Shown here piece after piece: positions 24,448 to 33,139 of a DNA stretch of 46,959 bases. Under the pieces are notes generated by a model that saw only the letters and a list, made by a program, of their open reading frames with translations, searched no databases and was not told where the DNA came from. Position 1 is the first letter of the stretch. Every line of letters begins with the position of its first letter. Origin of the DNA: Clostridia bacterium (GTDB lineage: Bacteria > Bacillota > Clostridia > Oscillospirales > Acutalibacteraceae); contig JAQXHF010000091.1 in the NCBI GenBank assembly GCA_029007095.1, forward strand, positions 1 through 46,959, written 5' to 3'. Position numbers and translations under genes: made by a program.

Positions 24448-25653
24448 TTAAAGAGCTGAAACGATTTCCTTGGTATCTCTTGCTATCATAAGCTCCTCAT
24501 TGGTGCAGATAACATATACCTTTACCTTTGAATCGGGAGTTGAAATTTCGCCTTCAAGTCCCTTTCTGTACTTATTGTTAACATCATAGTTAATCTTAAC
24601 GCCCATAAATTCAAGCTTATCACAAACTCTGTCTCTGTACTGGGGATTATTCTCACCGATACCGCCTGTGAATACTATCGCGTCAAGTCCGCCCATTGCC
24701 GCCGCAAAGCCGCCTATGTACTTTGTGAGTTGGTGGCAAAGCATAGACTCAACAAGCTTAGCCTTGGGATCTCCCTCTTTGGCTCTGCTCTCGATAGTTC
24801 TGTTGTCACTTGTTCCGGTAAGACCGAGCATACCTGATTTTTTATTCATAACCTTATCAATTTCATCGGGAGTAAGGTTTTCTTTCTTCATAATAATCGG
24901 AACGATAGCAGGATCAATAGATCCGCAGCGAGTACCCATCATTATTCCTTCAAGGGGAGTCACGCCCATTGTTGTGTCGAAGCATTTACCGTCAACGACC
25001 GCAGAAATCGAAGAACCGTTGCCGAGGTGACAGGTAACGATTTTGCTGTGTTCCGGATTGCCGAGAAGCTCGTTTGCTTTCATACTTACAAAGCGGTGAG
25101 ATGTTCCGTGGAAACCGTAACGGCGGATACCGTACTTCTCGTAATATTCATGCGGCAGAGCATACATATACGCGTAGTCAGGCATGGTCTGGTGGAAACC
25201 TGTATCAAATACGGCAACCTGCGGAACGCCTTTCATAATCTCCTGGCAGGCTTTTATGCCGGTAAGGTTTGCCGGATTGTGAAGCGGGCCCCATTCAAAG
25301 CACTCTTTGATAGCTTCCTCAACAGCATCGTCAACAAGTACGGAACCGCTGAACTTCTCTGCGCCGTGGAGAACTCTGTGACCTACTGCGTCAATCTCGT
25401 CCATTGATTTGATAACGCCGTTCTCCTCGCTCGTCAAAGCGTTTATAACGACCTTGATAGCTGTTTCATGATCCGGCATATCAATCGGCTTATCTTTGAT
25501 ATTTTTGCTTTCATCAGACGGTACCTTGTGTGTGAATGTACTGTCCGTTCCTATCTGCTCGCAAATACCCTTTGCAAGCACCGTTTCGTTTTCCATATCA
25601 ATAAGCTGATATTTGAGTGATGAACTTCCTGCGTTTATTACGAGAATTTTCAA
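24448..25653 (-). CDS. ackA: Acetate kinase
   Basis: The 401-residue enzyme converts acetyl phosphate and ADP to acetate and ATP, the energy-yielding end of the phosphotransacetylase pathway in fermenters. ASKHA-fold signatures are intact: 'VINAGSSSLKYQLID' at the N-terminus, 'AVGHRVLHGAEKF', 'VAVFDTGFHQTMP' with the active-site region, 'RRYGFHGTSHRFV' and 'AIVFTGGIGENNP'. Length is normal. The start is TTG 25653, seven bases after GGAGGG. The usual partner pta is not adjacent. A consensus promoter lies at 25697-25725. Confidence 0.98.
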   Translation of the reverse strand: MKILVINAGSSSLKYQLIDMENETVLAKGICEQIGTDSTFTHKVPSDESKNIKDKPIDMPDHETAIKVVINALTSEENGVIKSMDEIDAVGHRVLHGAEKFSGSVLVDDAVEEAIKECFEWGPLHNPANLTGIKACQEIMKGVPQVAVFDTGFHQTMPDYAYMYALPHEYYEKYGIRRYGFHGTSHRFVSMKANELLGNPEHSKIVTCHLGNGSSISAVVDGKCFDTTMGVTPLEGIMMGTRCGSIDPAIVPIIMKKENLTPDEIDKVMNKKSGMLGLTGTSDNRTIESRAKEGDPKAKLVESMLCHQLTKYIGGFAAAMGGLDAIVFTGGIGENNPQYRDRVCDKLEFMGVKINYDVNNKYRKGLEGEISTPDSKVKVYVICTNEELMIARDTKEIVSAL

Positions 25654-25696
25654 AATATTTCCCTCCGAAATCTTGTAACATTTGGTAATATATTAT

Positions 25697-25725
25697 ATTA
25701 TAATCATATACAAATTATTTTTCAA
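25697..25725 (-). promoter_or_regulatory. Predicted SigA promoter of ackA
   Basis: On the - strand, TTGAAA (25725-25720), 17 bases, TATAAT (25702-25697). A 120-base AT-rich stretch separates it from tmcAL; I see no clear promoter for tmcAL there. Confidence 0.7.
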
Positions 25726-25846
25726 GTTAATTTTACAAATTAGGAGCATATGTTTGAATAAATTTCTGTCTTCAAACAATATATAACAATATACAAATGC
25801 ATATTTGGTTATTTCGTGCCTGAATCAAGAAAGGTATGGTCATACG

Positions 25847-27043
25847 ATGAAAATTGCCGGCATAATTTCAGAATACAATCCGTTACACAACGGACACAAG
25901 TATCAGATTGAAAAGACAAAGGAATTAACGGGAGCTACTCACATCATTGCGGTGATGAGTTCAAATTATGTTCAAAGGGGCGAAACTGCGCTTATATCAA
26001 AATGGGCGCGCGCTCAAATGGCTGTCGAAGGAGGAGTTGACCTCGTTGTAGAGCTTCCGACTCTTTGGAGTTCCTCCTATGCTCAAAGATTTGCGCTCGC
26101 AGGAGTGGAACTGATGAATTCGCTCGGCTGCGTCGATATGATAAGCTTCGGAAGCGAATCCGGCAATATAGACGAGCTTATCGCCTGCCGTGAAGCATTA
26201 AAAAGCGAAGCTGTTGAAGAAAGAATAAAGGAAAATCTTGAAATCGGTTTAGGTTACGCTTCGGCAAGAGCGGAAGCTATCGGAACTGTTTACGGCAACA
26301 GATTTTTTGATATTCTCAGCGGTGCGAACAACACTCTCGGCATTGAATATCTTAACGCTCTCGAAAAGACAGATTCAAAAATTCAGCCGTTCACTATTAC
26401 GAGAACGGGAGCTGCTCACGACTCTGTAATAAGAAGTGAAAACTTCGCAAGCGCGTCCGAGATACGCAGAATGATGATTGCCGACGAAAAGGATTGGCAA
26501 AGGTATGTTCCCCAGTCCACCGTAGAAATTTACAGGTGCGAATGTGAAAAGAATCTCGCGCCGTGCCTTATGGACAAGCTTGATTTCAGCGTACTTTGCT
26601 GTATGCGACAGCTTACGGCGGAGGATATAGGTACAGCTCCCGATACAAGCGAGGGCATAGAATTCAGAATTCACGACGCCGCTCTTAAAGCTCATTCTCT
26701 GGAAGAGCTTTATTCAAAAGCGAAAACACGCCGTTATTCACATTCAAGAATAAGGCGTATAATTCTCCATGCTTTCCTCGGAATCAGGGAAGATAATTAC
26801 AAAGATAAACCGCCGTACGCTCATATCCTTGCTATGAACGACAGCGGTAAAGAAATTCTGAAAAAAGCCAAAGAAACCGCTTCTCTGCCGATAATCACCA
26901 AAGCGTCGGATTTCGACAATCTTGACGGCTATGGCAAAGAAGTATTTGAAATTGAAAATATGTGTACTGATGTTTATTCTCTCACTCCGCCGGAAATACA
27001 GCCTTGCGGCAGGGAAAAAACAAACGGAATAATAGTTATTTAA
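25847..27043 (+). CDS. tmcAL: tRNA(Met) cytidine acetate ligase (TmcAL/YlbM)
   Basis: The 398-residue protein matches TmcAL (YlbM), which uses ATP and free acetate to form N4-acetylcytidine at the wobble base of elongator tRNA-Met. The nucleotidyltransferase signature 'GIISEYNPLHNGHKYQI' carries the HxGH motif at His14-His17, followed by 'VMSSNYVQRGETALISKWARAQMAVEGGVDLVVELP' and 'SFGSESG'. The C-terminal helical part has 'RRYSHSRIRRIILHAFLGI', the usual tRNA-contact region. I chose ATG 25847 because the family begins with this segment; the upstream in-frame codons lack conservation. It is divergent from ackA and its last eight bases overlap the convergent rfbD end. Confidence 0.93.
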   Translation: MKIAGIISEYNPLHNGHKYQIEKTKELTGATHIIAVMSSNYVQRGETALISKWARAQMAVEGGVDLVVELPTLWSSSYAQRFALAGVELMNSLGCVDMISFGSESGNIDELIACREALKSEAVEERIKENLEIGLGYASARAEAIGTVYGNRFFDILSGANNTLGIEYLNALEKTDSKIQPFTITRTGAAHDSVIRSENFASASEIRRMMIADEKDWQRYVPQSTVEIYRCECEKNLAPCLMDKLDFSVLCCMRQLTAEDIGTAPDTSEGIEFRIHDAALKAHSLEELYSKAKTRRYSHSRIRRIILHAFLGIREDNYKDKPPYAHILAMNDSGKEILKKAKETASLPIITKASDFDNLDGYGKEVFEIENMCTDVYSLTPPEIQPCGREKTNGIIVI

Positions 27044-27887
27044 CGGCTTTAAGCTCGTTAAGATATCTGTCAAGAGCGTTTTCCCAGCTTGGGAGACGCT
27101 CAATTTTTATTTCATCAAGGCATTTTTTGCTCAGTCTTGAATTCAGAGGTCTTTTTGCCTTTGACGGATACTCCGAGGTAGGGATAGGAATAATCTTCGC
27201 TTTAAGGTTTGCTTTATTCATTATTGCCTCGGCAAACTCCGCCCATGAGCAGTAGTTCTCATTAGTTGCATGATAAATTCCGTATTTATCGGTAACTATA
27301 AGGTCGCAAATCACTCGCGCAAGATCCGGCGTATAAGTCGGTGAACCTATCTGGTCGCACACAACCTTAATTTCATCTTTCTGAGAGCCGAGTTTAATCA
27401 TCGTTTTAACGAAATTATTTCCGTTAATTCCGAAAACCCAAGATGTTCTTACGATAAAATATTTATCAAGTTCAGCTATAACAGCTTTTTCGCCGTCCAG
27501 CTTCGTCCTGCCGTAAACATTCTGCGGATCGGTCGCGTCCGTCACTTCAAAAGGCTCGCAACCTCTGCCGCCATAGACATAGTCCGTGCTGACATAGAGC
27601 ATTTTTGCACCGATTTCACGGCAGGCGGCGGCAATATTGCGGCTTCCGTCAACATTAACTCTGCGGCAAAGCTCCGGTTCGTCTTCGGCCTTATCAACGG
27701 CTGTATAAGCGGCGCAGTGAATAACCTCGTCGGGAGAATAATTCTTTATATATTCGGCAGTATCGGTAAGGTTTGTGATGTCAAAATCCGCCATATCAGT
27801 ACCCTTGCAGTCGATATGGCGGAGATTCAGTTCCCTGACGACATCGTAACCGAGCTGACCGTTATAGCCTGTTACAAGTATCTTCAT
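27036..27887 (-). CDS. rfbD: dTDP-4-dehydrorhamnose reductase
   Basis: The 283-residue short-chain dehydrogenase carries out the last step to dTDP-L-rhamnose, NADPH reduction of dTDP-4-keto-L-rhamnose. The Rossmann start 'ILVTGYNGQLGYDVVREL', 'HCAAYTAVDKAEDEPELCRRVN', the 'YVSTDYVYGG' catalytic region with its Tyr, and 'TSWVFGINGNNFVKTM' are family landmarks. ATG 27887 follows AAAGGTGA; the nine earlier bases in frame include that site. It is 12 bases after rfbC and the last gene of the rfbA-C-D operon. The 3' end overlaps the convergent tmcAL by eight bases, leaving no room for a terminator between them. Confidence 0.95.
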   Translation of the reverse strand: MKILVTGYNGQLGYDVVRELNLRHIDCKGTDMADFDITNLTDTAEYIKNYSPDEVIHCAAYTAVDKAEDEPELCRRVNVDGSRNIAAACREIGAKMLYVSTDYVYGGRGCEPFEVTDATDPQNVYGRTKLDGEKAVIAELDKYFIVRTSWVFGINGNNFVKTMIKLGSQKDEIKVVCDQIGSPTYTPDLARVICDLIVTDKYGIYHATNENYCSWAEFAEAIMNKANLKAKIIPIPTSEYPSKAKRPLNSRLSKKCLDEIKIERLPSWENALDRYLNELKAVK

Positions 27888-27899
27888 AGAAGTCACCTT

Positions 27900-28451
27900 T
27901 TAATATGTAAAATCAACATCGCTGTCGGCAAGCAAAGGAGCGTTTATATCCTTTGCCGATAAAATCGGGTTTTCTATGCCCCAATCAACGCCCATAGCCG
28001 GATCGTCAAACCGAACGCTTCTGTCGTCCTGCGGACAGTAGAATTCGTCAACCTTATACATAACCTCGACATCATCGCTGAGAGTTACAAATCCGTGCAG
28101 ACAGCCTTTCGGAATGAAAAACGATTTTTTATTTTCACCGCTGAGAATAACCGAAGCCCACTTCATATATGTAGGCGAGCCTTTTCTGATATCAACGGCA
28201 ACATCCATTATTTCACCGCGCACACAGGTCAAAAGCTTGCTTTGCGCCGTCGGATTTACCTGGCAATGCAGACCTCGGAGAGTTCCCTTAACCGCCGAAA
28301 AAGAACGGTTATCCTGCACAAAATCAACATCTATTCCAACCTCGGCAAGCTTGCGTTTAGAATAGGATTCCATAAACCAACCGCGGTTATCGCCAAAAAC
28401 ATCAGGCACAATTATCAAAGCGCCGTCAACCTGAGTTTTTTCTGCTTTCAT
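27900..28451 (-). CDS. rfbC: dTDP-4-dehydrorhamnose 3,5-epimerase
   Basis: The 183-residue cupin-fold epimerase inverts C3 and C5 of dTDP-4-keto-6-deoxyglucose. Signatures: 'GALIIVPDVFGDNRGWFMESYSKR', 'FVQDNRSFSAVKGTLRGLHCQ' with the catalytic His, 'VDVAVDIRKGSPTY' region and 'FFIPKGCLHGFVTLSDDVEVMYKVDEFY'. The length is typical. AGAGGGGAA precedes the ATG. It lies between rfbA (31 bases upstream) and rfbD (12 bases downstream). Confidence 0.95.
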   Translation of the reverse strand: MKAEKTQVDGALIIVPDVFGDNRGWFMESYSKRKLAEVGIDVDFVQDNRSFSAVKGTLRGLHCQVNPTAQSKLLTCVRGEIMDVAVDIRKGSPTYMKWASVILSGENKKSFFIPKGCLHGFVTLSDDVEVMYKVDEFYCPQDDRSVRFDDPAMGVDWGIENPILSAKDINAPLLADSDVDFTY

Positions 28452-28482
28452 TATTAAGTTTTCCCCTCTTTTAAATTAAGAT

Positions 28483-29412
28483 TTATTTATCGTCGGACTC
28501 TCTGCCCCATCGCGGGCGCTCTCCGGGAACCTCAGAGTACATAATTTTGCCCTCGGCAACTTTCAAAAGATGCTGACCGTATGCCGATTTTCCGTACTTC
28601 TTAGCCGATTCGAGCAACGCTTTTTTTGAAATCCATCGCATATTATATGCGATTTCCTCCGGCGCGGAAATTTTGATTCCTTGAAGCTTCTCAACAGTTT
28701 TGATGAAATTGCAGGCGTCTGTCAGAGCGTCAACCGTTCCCGTGTCAAGCCATGCAAAGCCGCGTCCCATAAGTTTAATGTCAAGCGTTCCTTTGCTGAG
28801 ATATATCTGATTTATGTCGGTAATTTCAAGCTCGCCTCTTGCAGAGGGTTTAAGACTTTTAGCATACTCGACAACCTTATTGTCATAGAAATAAAGTCCG
28901 GTAACAGCATAATTTGATTTAGGTACTTCCGGCTTTTCTACTATTGAAACAGGCTTTCCGTCAGCGTCGAATTCAACAACGCCGAACTGCTCCGGATTAT
29001 CGACATAATATCCAAAAATCGTAGCTCTGTTCTTATTCTTGGCAGCCTGACGAAGCATATGTCCGAGTCCGCTTCCATAGAAAATATTATCGCCCAAAAC
29101 CATTGCAACGCTGTCCTTACCGATAAAATCTTCACCGATAATAAAAGCCTGTGCAAGTCCGTCGGGACTTTCCTGAACTGCGTACGACAGTTTAAGTCCG
29201 AACTGCTTGCCGTCGCCCAAAAGTGTTTTGAACTTCGGCGTATCGTCCGGAGTCGAAATTATAAGTATCTCCCTTATGCCTGCAAGCATAAGAGTTGAAA
29301 GCGGATAATAAATCATCGGTTTATCGTAAACCGGAAGAAGCTGCTTACTCGTAACCATTGTAAGCGGATAGAGTCGTGTACCCGAACCACCCGCAAGAAT
29401 AATTCCTTTCAC
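28483..29412 (-). CDS. rfbA: Glucose-1-phosphate thymidylyltransferase
   Basis: The 309-residue enzyme makes dTDP-glucose from dTTP and glucose 1-phosphate, the first step of the rhamnose pathway. The nucleotide-binding '[36 protein letters not shown]' is complete, followed by '[11 protein letters not shown]' and '[18 protein letters not shown]'. Length is slightly above the usual 290-300 because of a short C-terminal extension ([13 protein letters not shown]). The start is GTG 29412, eleven bases after GGAGG. It is the first gene of rfbA-C-D with a promoter at 29459-29487. rfbB, for the second step, is not in the cluster. Confidence 0.96.
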   Translation of the reverse strand: MKGIILAGGSGTRLYPLTMVTSKQLLPVYDKPMIYYPLSTLMLAGIREILIISTPDDTPKFKTLLGDGKQFGLKLSYAVQESPDGLAQAFIIGEDFIGKDSVAMVLGDNIFYGSGLGHMLRQAAKNKNRATIFGYYVDNPEQFGVVEFDADGKPVSIVEKPEVPKSNYAVTGLYFYDNKVVEYAKSLKPSARGELEITDINQIYLSKGTLDIKLMGRGFAWLDTGTVDALTDACNFIKTVEKLQGIKISAPEEIAYNMRWISKKALLESAKKYGKSAYGQHLLKVAEGKIMYSEVPGERPRWGRESDDK

Positions 29413-29458
29413 CTTAACTTAAACCTCCGAAAGTTTAATTGTTTATTATAACAACAAT

Positions 29459-29487
29459 AATATAATATAAAGTCGTTTAAAAGTCAA
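29459..29487 (-). promoter_or_regulatory. Predicted SigA promoter of rfbA-rfbC-rfbD
   Basis: On the - strand, TTGACT (29487-29482), 17 bases, TATATT (29464-29459). The -35 overlaps the end of the fumarase beta-subunit gene. Confidence 0.55.
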
Positions 29488-30014
29488 CTGTGAAACATAT
29501 TTCCCGAATGGCAGTCAATACCGACAACAAGCGGAAAATCTTTGATTACAATTCTCTTGACGGACTCGCAGCCCAAATCAAAAAAAGCAATTTCTTCGCA
29601 GCTTTTAACACATTTTGCGGCAAGAGCGCCAGCTCCGCCTATCGCGCAGAGATAAACCGCCTTATTGCGTTCTATCGCCCTGCAAACTTCATCATTGCGG
29701 CCGCCTTTTCCTATCATAGCGGTAAGTCCCCTGTCGAGCAATGTCGGTGCATACGGATCCATTCTGCCCGATGTAGTCGGCCCACAGGAACCGATAGGAA
29801 GGCCGTCCGGCGCAGGAGTCGGACCTGCATAATAAATACAGGCGCCTTTTAAATCAAAAGGTAAAGCTTCGCCTTTCTCTATCATCTGAACAATTCTTTT
29901 ATGCGCGGCGTCCCTTGATGTATAAACAACTCCTGAGAGCAGGACTCTGTCTCCTGCTCTGAGCTGTTCCGCTTTTTCGGGAAGCTCGCTTGTGTTAAGC
30001 TTGTACTCAGCCAT
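29484..30014 (-). CDS. Class I fumarate hydratase, beta subunit
   Basis: The 176-residue protein is the beta (C-terminal) part of the two-subunit, iron-sulfur class I fumarase, or the closely related L(+)-tartrate dehydratase, which interconverts fumarate and malate. The family signature 'YYAGPTPAPDGLPIGSCGPTTSGRMDPYAPTLLDRG' (residues about 62-95) is complete, then 'MIGKGGRN' and 'YLCAIGGAGALAAKCVKS'. The beta subunit alone lacks the cluster-binding cysteines of the alpha subunit and is not expected to be active alone. No alpha gene is next to it: the upstream neighbour, 19 bases away, is the membrane hypothetical. Fumarase versus tartrate dehydratase cannot be decided from this subunit. Confidence 0.9.
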   Translation of the reverse strand: MAEYKLNTSELPEKAEQLRAGDRVLLSGVVYTSRDAAHKRIVQMIEKGEALPFDLKGACIYYAGPTPAPDGLPIGSCGPTTSGRMDPYAPTLLDRGLTAMIGKGGRNDEVCRAIERNKAVYLCAIGGAGALAAKCVKSCEEIAFFDLGCESVKRIVIKDFPLVVGIDCHSGNMFHS

Positions 30015-30033
30015 TTTTACTGCCTCTCAAAAT

Positions 30034-32139
30034 TTATTTTCCGACTCCGATAATCCTTGTTACATTATCATTGATTTTTTCAGAGCCTTTTTCAGGTGAA
30101 TATAGATACATTGCATTTCCCTCGTTGTCAACGGACGAATTATCGCTCTTGGTATAAGCAAAATTCTGTCCCGAACAAACAAATCCGTTCAAATTAACAT
30201 CTGTATCTATCTGTTCATACTTTTTGTCCCTGAACACACCGACCGTCATCGTTTCACCGTCGGTATCGGAATTAGTAAGTACAACGGCATAGCTTTCATC
30301 GTCGGTAAAATGAGAATACACTCCGTCGGCAATTTTGATACTGCCTGCGGTCGGATTATAATAATACAGCGAACTCATTGAGTTTTCATCTTTTACAAAA
30401 TAAACCGAGCCGTCATACACGCTGTATTCCGTAACGCCCTGGGCAATAGAAACCTTTTCACCGACATCAGAAGCCGTAATTTCATTATAATACAGCTTGC
30501 CGCCGTTTATTGCGAAAAGCACGGAACGCGAACCGAACTCAAATTTTGTTTTTGAATCATATCCCTCAATGATATATTCAAGCGATCTGCTACCGTCATA
30601 CCACGAATAGATGCAATCCTCGCTGACGGTATATGCTCCTTTGATTTTATTTTTAACATAGTCCACGGCTTCCGAAGCGTCTGCGTTTGAAGCAATCTCA
30701 ACGAGTTTATCCATATTTATCTTGTTGTCAACATCAATTACAGCTTTCCTGTAAATAAGTCGCGGAGCGCCTGTATCAGCGCAGGCAACGATATTTTCAA
30801 GCGTAACTCCCGTCGCAAGCTTATGTGAACCTGTCGAATCGAATGCAAAGCAGGTGTATTCTTCTTTTGTGGAAAGACCGATATCTATTCTGTCAAGCTC
30901 CGCCCTTATTTCGTCGCGCAGGAGCTTGTTATTATATTTTTTCTTAGCCGCATTATACGCCGTAGTGTCGAGGACATTTCTTTTAAAGAAAAATCCAATT
31001 TCTTTTGTATAGTCACTCTCAACAGGTTTGGTCATATTTGCGTCGCTGTCATAGTAAGCGTCGGTGATGAAGTCATGCCAATCCACGGCGGACTGATTCT
31101 TTGTAAAATAGTAAAGATTGCCTGCGTATGTGTAATTCTGCGGATAGAATTCATCAACATTCTTGCATACAAGAGTAGGCTCGGCGTCGCCTGAAACCAC
31201 ATAGACATCAGCCTTACTGCTGTCAGCCGAATCAACGGTATAAAGTACGCTCATTCCGTCCTTTGAACTGCATTTCTGAGCATACGAAATTCCGCTCTGC
31301 ACATTCGCCGCATTTTCACCGAATCTGAGTCTGTGCAAAGAATATATTGAGCCGCTTCGTCTTGTAAAATACACTATATCTCCCTTCGGCGGAAGGAAAA
31401 TTTCTTCAAGATTGTTCGTTATTTCCTGCGACTGTCGTTGTTCGCCGCTATACAGATAATACTCGGTAGAGCCTTTCTGCGTTTTACTGTAAGTCATAAA
31501 ACTGCCGTCGGAATTTATCTGCCAACCGTCATTAACGCCGCTGTCGATATAGCTGCCTGCCTTTTTGAGAGAATTTCGCTTAGCAATGTCTATCATTTTT
31601 ATATCATATTTGCCGGTTTTTGAAGCTGTGTCAACAGAATAATACAGCTTCATTCCGTCCTCGGAAACAGCAACATTGGAAACATTGCCCATCGTAAATT
31701 CCTTGCCGTTTTCAAGTCTCAAAACGGTCTGACCTTCGGTTTCAAAAATCACTTCAACGGGTGATTCGTTAACATTGATTTTCTCAGAGAGAAAATATCC
31801 TCCGACAGAAATGCCGGCAACGGCAATTATCACCGCGACCGCAGTAATTATTTTCTTTTTAATTTTATTAAATCCGCCAAAACGGGCGGTTTTTTTCTTC
31901 TTTATAATATCTCTGTTTTTTTCTTTATTCTTATCGTGCTGATTTTCATTAGGCGCGTCTGTGTAATCGAGTTCAACATACTCGGCATCTTCCAAATCGT
32001 CAAGAGGCTGTATATCGCCCGAATACTCCATAACTTCTTTAATCGCTGAAAGCTCAGTCTCCGAAACGGGCTGAGCGTCTTTTTCAGGTTCATTATCCTG
32101 CGGTATTAAATTAAGATTATCTTTTTCGTTACCGTTCAT
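30034..32139 (-). CDS. Large membrane-anchored protein, predicted extracellular beta-propeller
   Basis: The 701-residue protein has an acidic cytoplasmic N-terminus (1-80), a lysine/arginine stop region (KKKKTARFGGFNKIKKK), one membrane helix at about 97-117 and a long extracellular part. That part is a series of strand-rich repeats with 'VAVSEDGMKLYYSVD', 'NSDGSFMTYSK', 'KGDIVYFTRR', 'DGSVYFVKDENSMSSLYYYN' and similar units of about 40-50 residues, as in WD40/DUF5050-type propellers. The orientation (basic side inside) is type II. I do not recognise a named family. It is in line with the transketolase genes (50 bases after) and the fumarase gene (19 bases before), but its role is unlikely to be metabolic. 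A sensory or cell-surface role is inference. Confidence 0.75.
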   Translation of the reverse strand: MNGNEKDNLNLIPQDNEPEKDAQPVSETELSAIKEVMEYSGDIQPLDDLEDAEYVELDYTDAPNENQHDKNKEKNRDIIKKKKTARFGGFNKIKKKIITAVAVIIAVAGISVGGYFLSEKINVNESPVEVIFETEGQTVLRLENGKEFTMGNVSNVAVSEDGMKLYYSVDTASKTGKYDIKMIDIAKRNSLKKAGSYIDSGVNDGWQINSDGSFMTYSKTQKGSTEYYLYSGEQRQSQEITNNLEEIFLPPKGDIVYFTRRSGSIYSLHRLRFGENAANVQSGISYAQKCSSKDGMSVLYTVDSADSSKADVYVVSGDAEPTLVCKNVDEFYPQNYTYAGNLYYFTKNQSAVDWHDFITDAYYDSDANMTKPVESDYTKEIGFFFKRNVLDTTAYNAAKKKYNNKLLRDEIRAELDRIDIGLSTKEEYTCFAFDSTGSHKLATGVTLENIVACADTGAPRLIYRKAVIDVDNKINMDKLVEIASNADASEAVDYVKNKIKGAYTVSEDCIYSWYDGSRSLEYIIEGYDSKTKFEFGSRSVLFAINGGKLYYNEITASDVGEKVSIAQGVTEYSVYDGSVYFVKDENSMSSLYYYNPTAGSIKIADGVYSHFTDDESYAVVLTNSDTDGETMTVGVFRDKKYEQIDTDVNLNGFVCSGQNFAYTKSDNSSVDNEGNAMYLYSPEKGSEKINDNVTRIIGVGK

Positions 32140-32188
32140 CTTTTCACCGAGAAGCTCCGCCGCCGTTTAACGACAGCGGAGCAAGTTA

Positions 32189-33136
32189 TTATTTCATAGA
32201 AATTGCTTTTTTAGCTTTTTCAACTATATTAGAGGCGCAAAGTCCGTAAATTTTCAGCATTTCAACTGCCGGACCGGAAGCGCCGAATTTATCCTCCACG
32301 CCAACTCTGACAACAGGAACGGGAGTTCCCTCACATACCGTTTCGGCAACGGCAGAACCAAGACCGCCGATAATACTGTGTTCCTCAGCGGTAACAATAG
32401 CTCCTGTTTGCTGAGCAGCTTCAAGTATAATCTGCTTGTCAATCGGCTTAATCGTATGAATATTTATAACTCTTGCCGAGATTCCCTCGTCTTTAAGCAT
32501 CTCTCTTGCGATTATGGCTTCGTTTACCATCAAACCTGTTGCAACGATAGTAACATCGCTTCCGTCCGCAAGCACAACGCCCTTGCCCATTTCAAACTTA
32601 TATGTGTCGGGATCGTTAAATCTCGGCACTGCAAGTCTGCCAAAACGAAGATATACGGGGCCGTCATAATCAGCCGCCGCAAGGACAGCCGCTCTGGCTT
32701 CGACATCGTCTGCGGGATTGATTATGGTCATACCCGGTATCGTTCTCATCAGGGCAATATCCTCACAGCATTGATGGCTTGCTCCGTCCTCACCGACAGA
32801 AATACCTGCATGGGTAGCTCCGAGCTTTACATTAAGATGCGGATATCCGATTGTATTCCTTATCTGCTCAAATGCGCGTCCTGCAAGGAACATCGCAAAG
32901 GAGCTTGCAAAAACTATATGACCGGTAGTGGAAAGTCCTGCCGCTACGCCGACAAGATTTGATTCGGCAATACCCGCGTCAATAAAACGATCGGGGAAAG
33001 CCTTTTTAAACATTCCGGTTTTGGTGGCTGCGGCAAGGTCTGCGTCCATTACAACAACCTTATCATTTTTTTCTCCCAACTCAACAAGGGCTTTGCCGTA
33101 TGCCTCTCTGGTTGCGACTTTAATTACATCTGCCAT
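32189..33136 (-). CDS. Transketolase, C-terminal subunit
   Basis: The 315-residue protein carries the pyrimidine-binding and C-terminal domains of transketolase, the second half of a split enzyme of the non-oxidative pentose phosphate pathway. Visible are 'VVVMDADLAAATKTGMFKKAFPDRFIDAGIAESNLVGVAAGLS' with the catalytic Glu of the Pyr domain, 'THAGISVGEDGASHQCCEDIALMR' and 'VINIHTIKPIDKQIILEAAQQT'. ATG 33136 follows GGAGG that lies in the end of the N-subunit gene, and the two genes are three bases apart, so they are coupled. A second C-subunit paralogue is at the start of the window. Confidence 0.96.
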   Translation of the reverse strand: MADVIKVATREAYGKALVELGEKNDKVVVMDADLAAATKTGMFKKAFPDRFIDAGIAESNLVGVAAGLSTTGHIVFASSFAMFLAGRAFEQIRNTIGYPHLNVKLGATHAGISVGEDGASHQCCEDIALMRTIPGMTIINPADDVEARAAVLAAADYDGPVYLRFGRLAVPRFNDPDTYKFEMGKGVVLADGSDVTIVATGLMVNEAIIAREMLKDEGISARVINIHTIKPIDKQIILEAAQQTGAIVTAEEHSIIGGLGSAVAETVCEGTPVPVVRVGVEDKFGASGPAVEMLKIYGLCASNIVEKAKKAISMK

Positions 33137-33139
33137 ATA

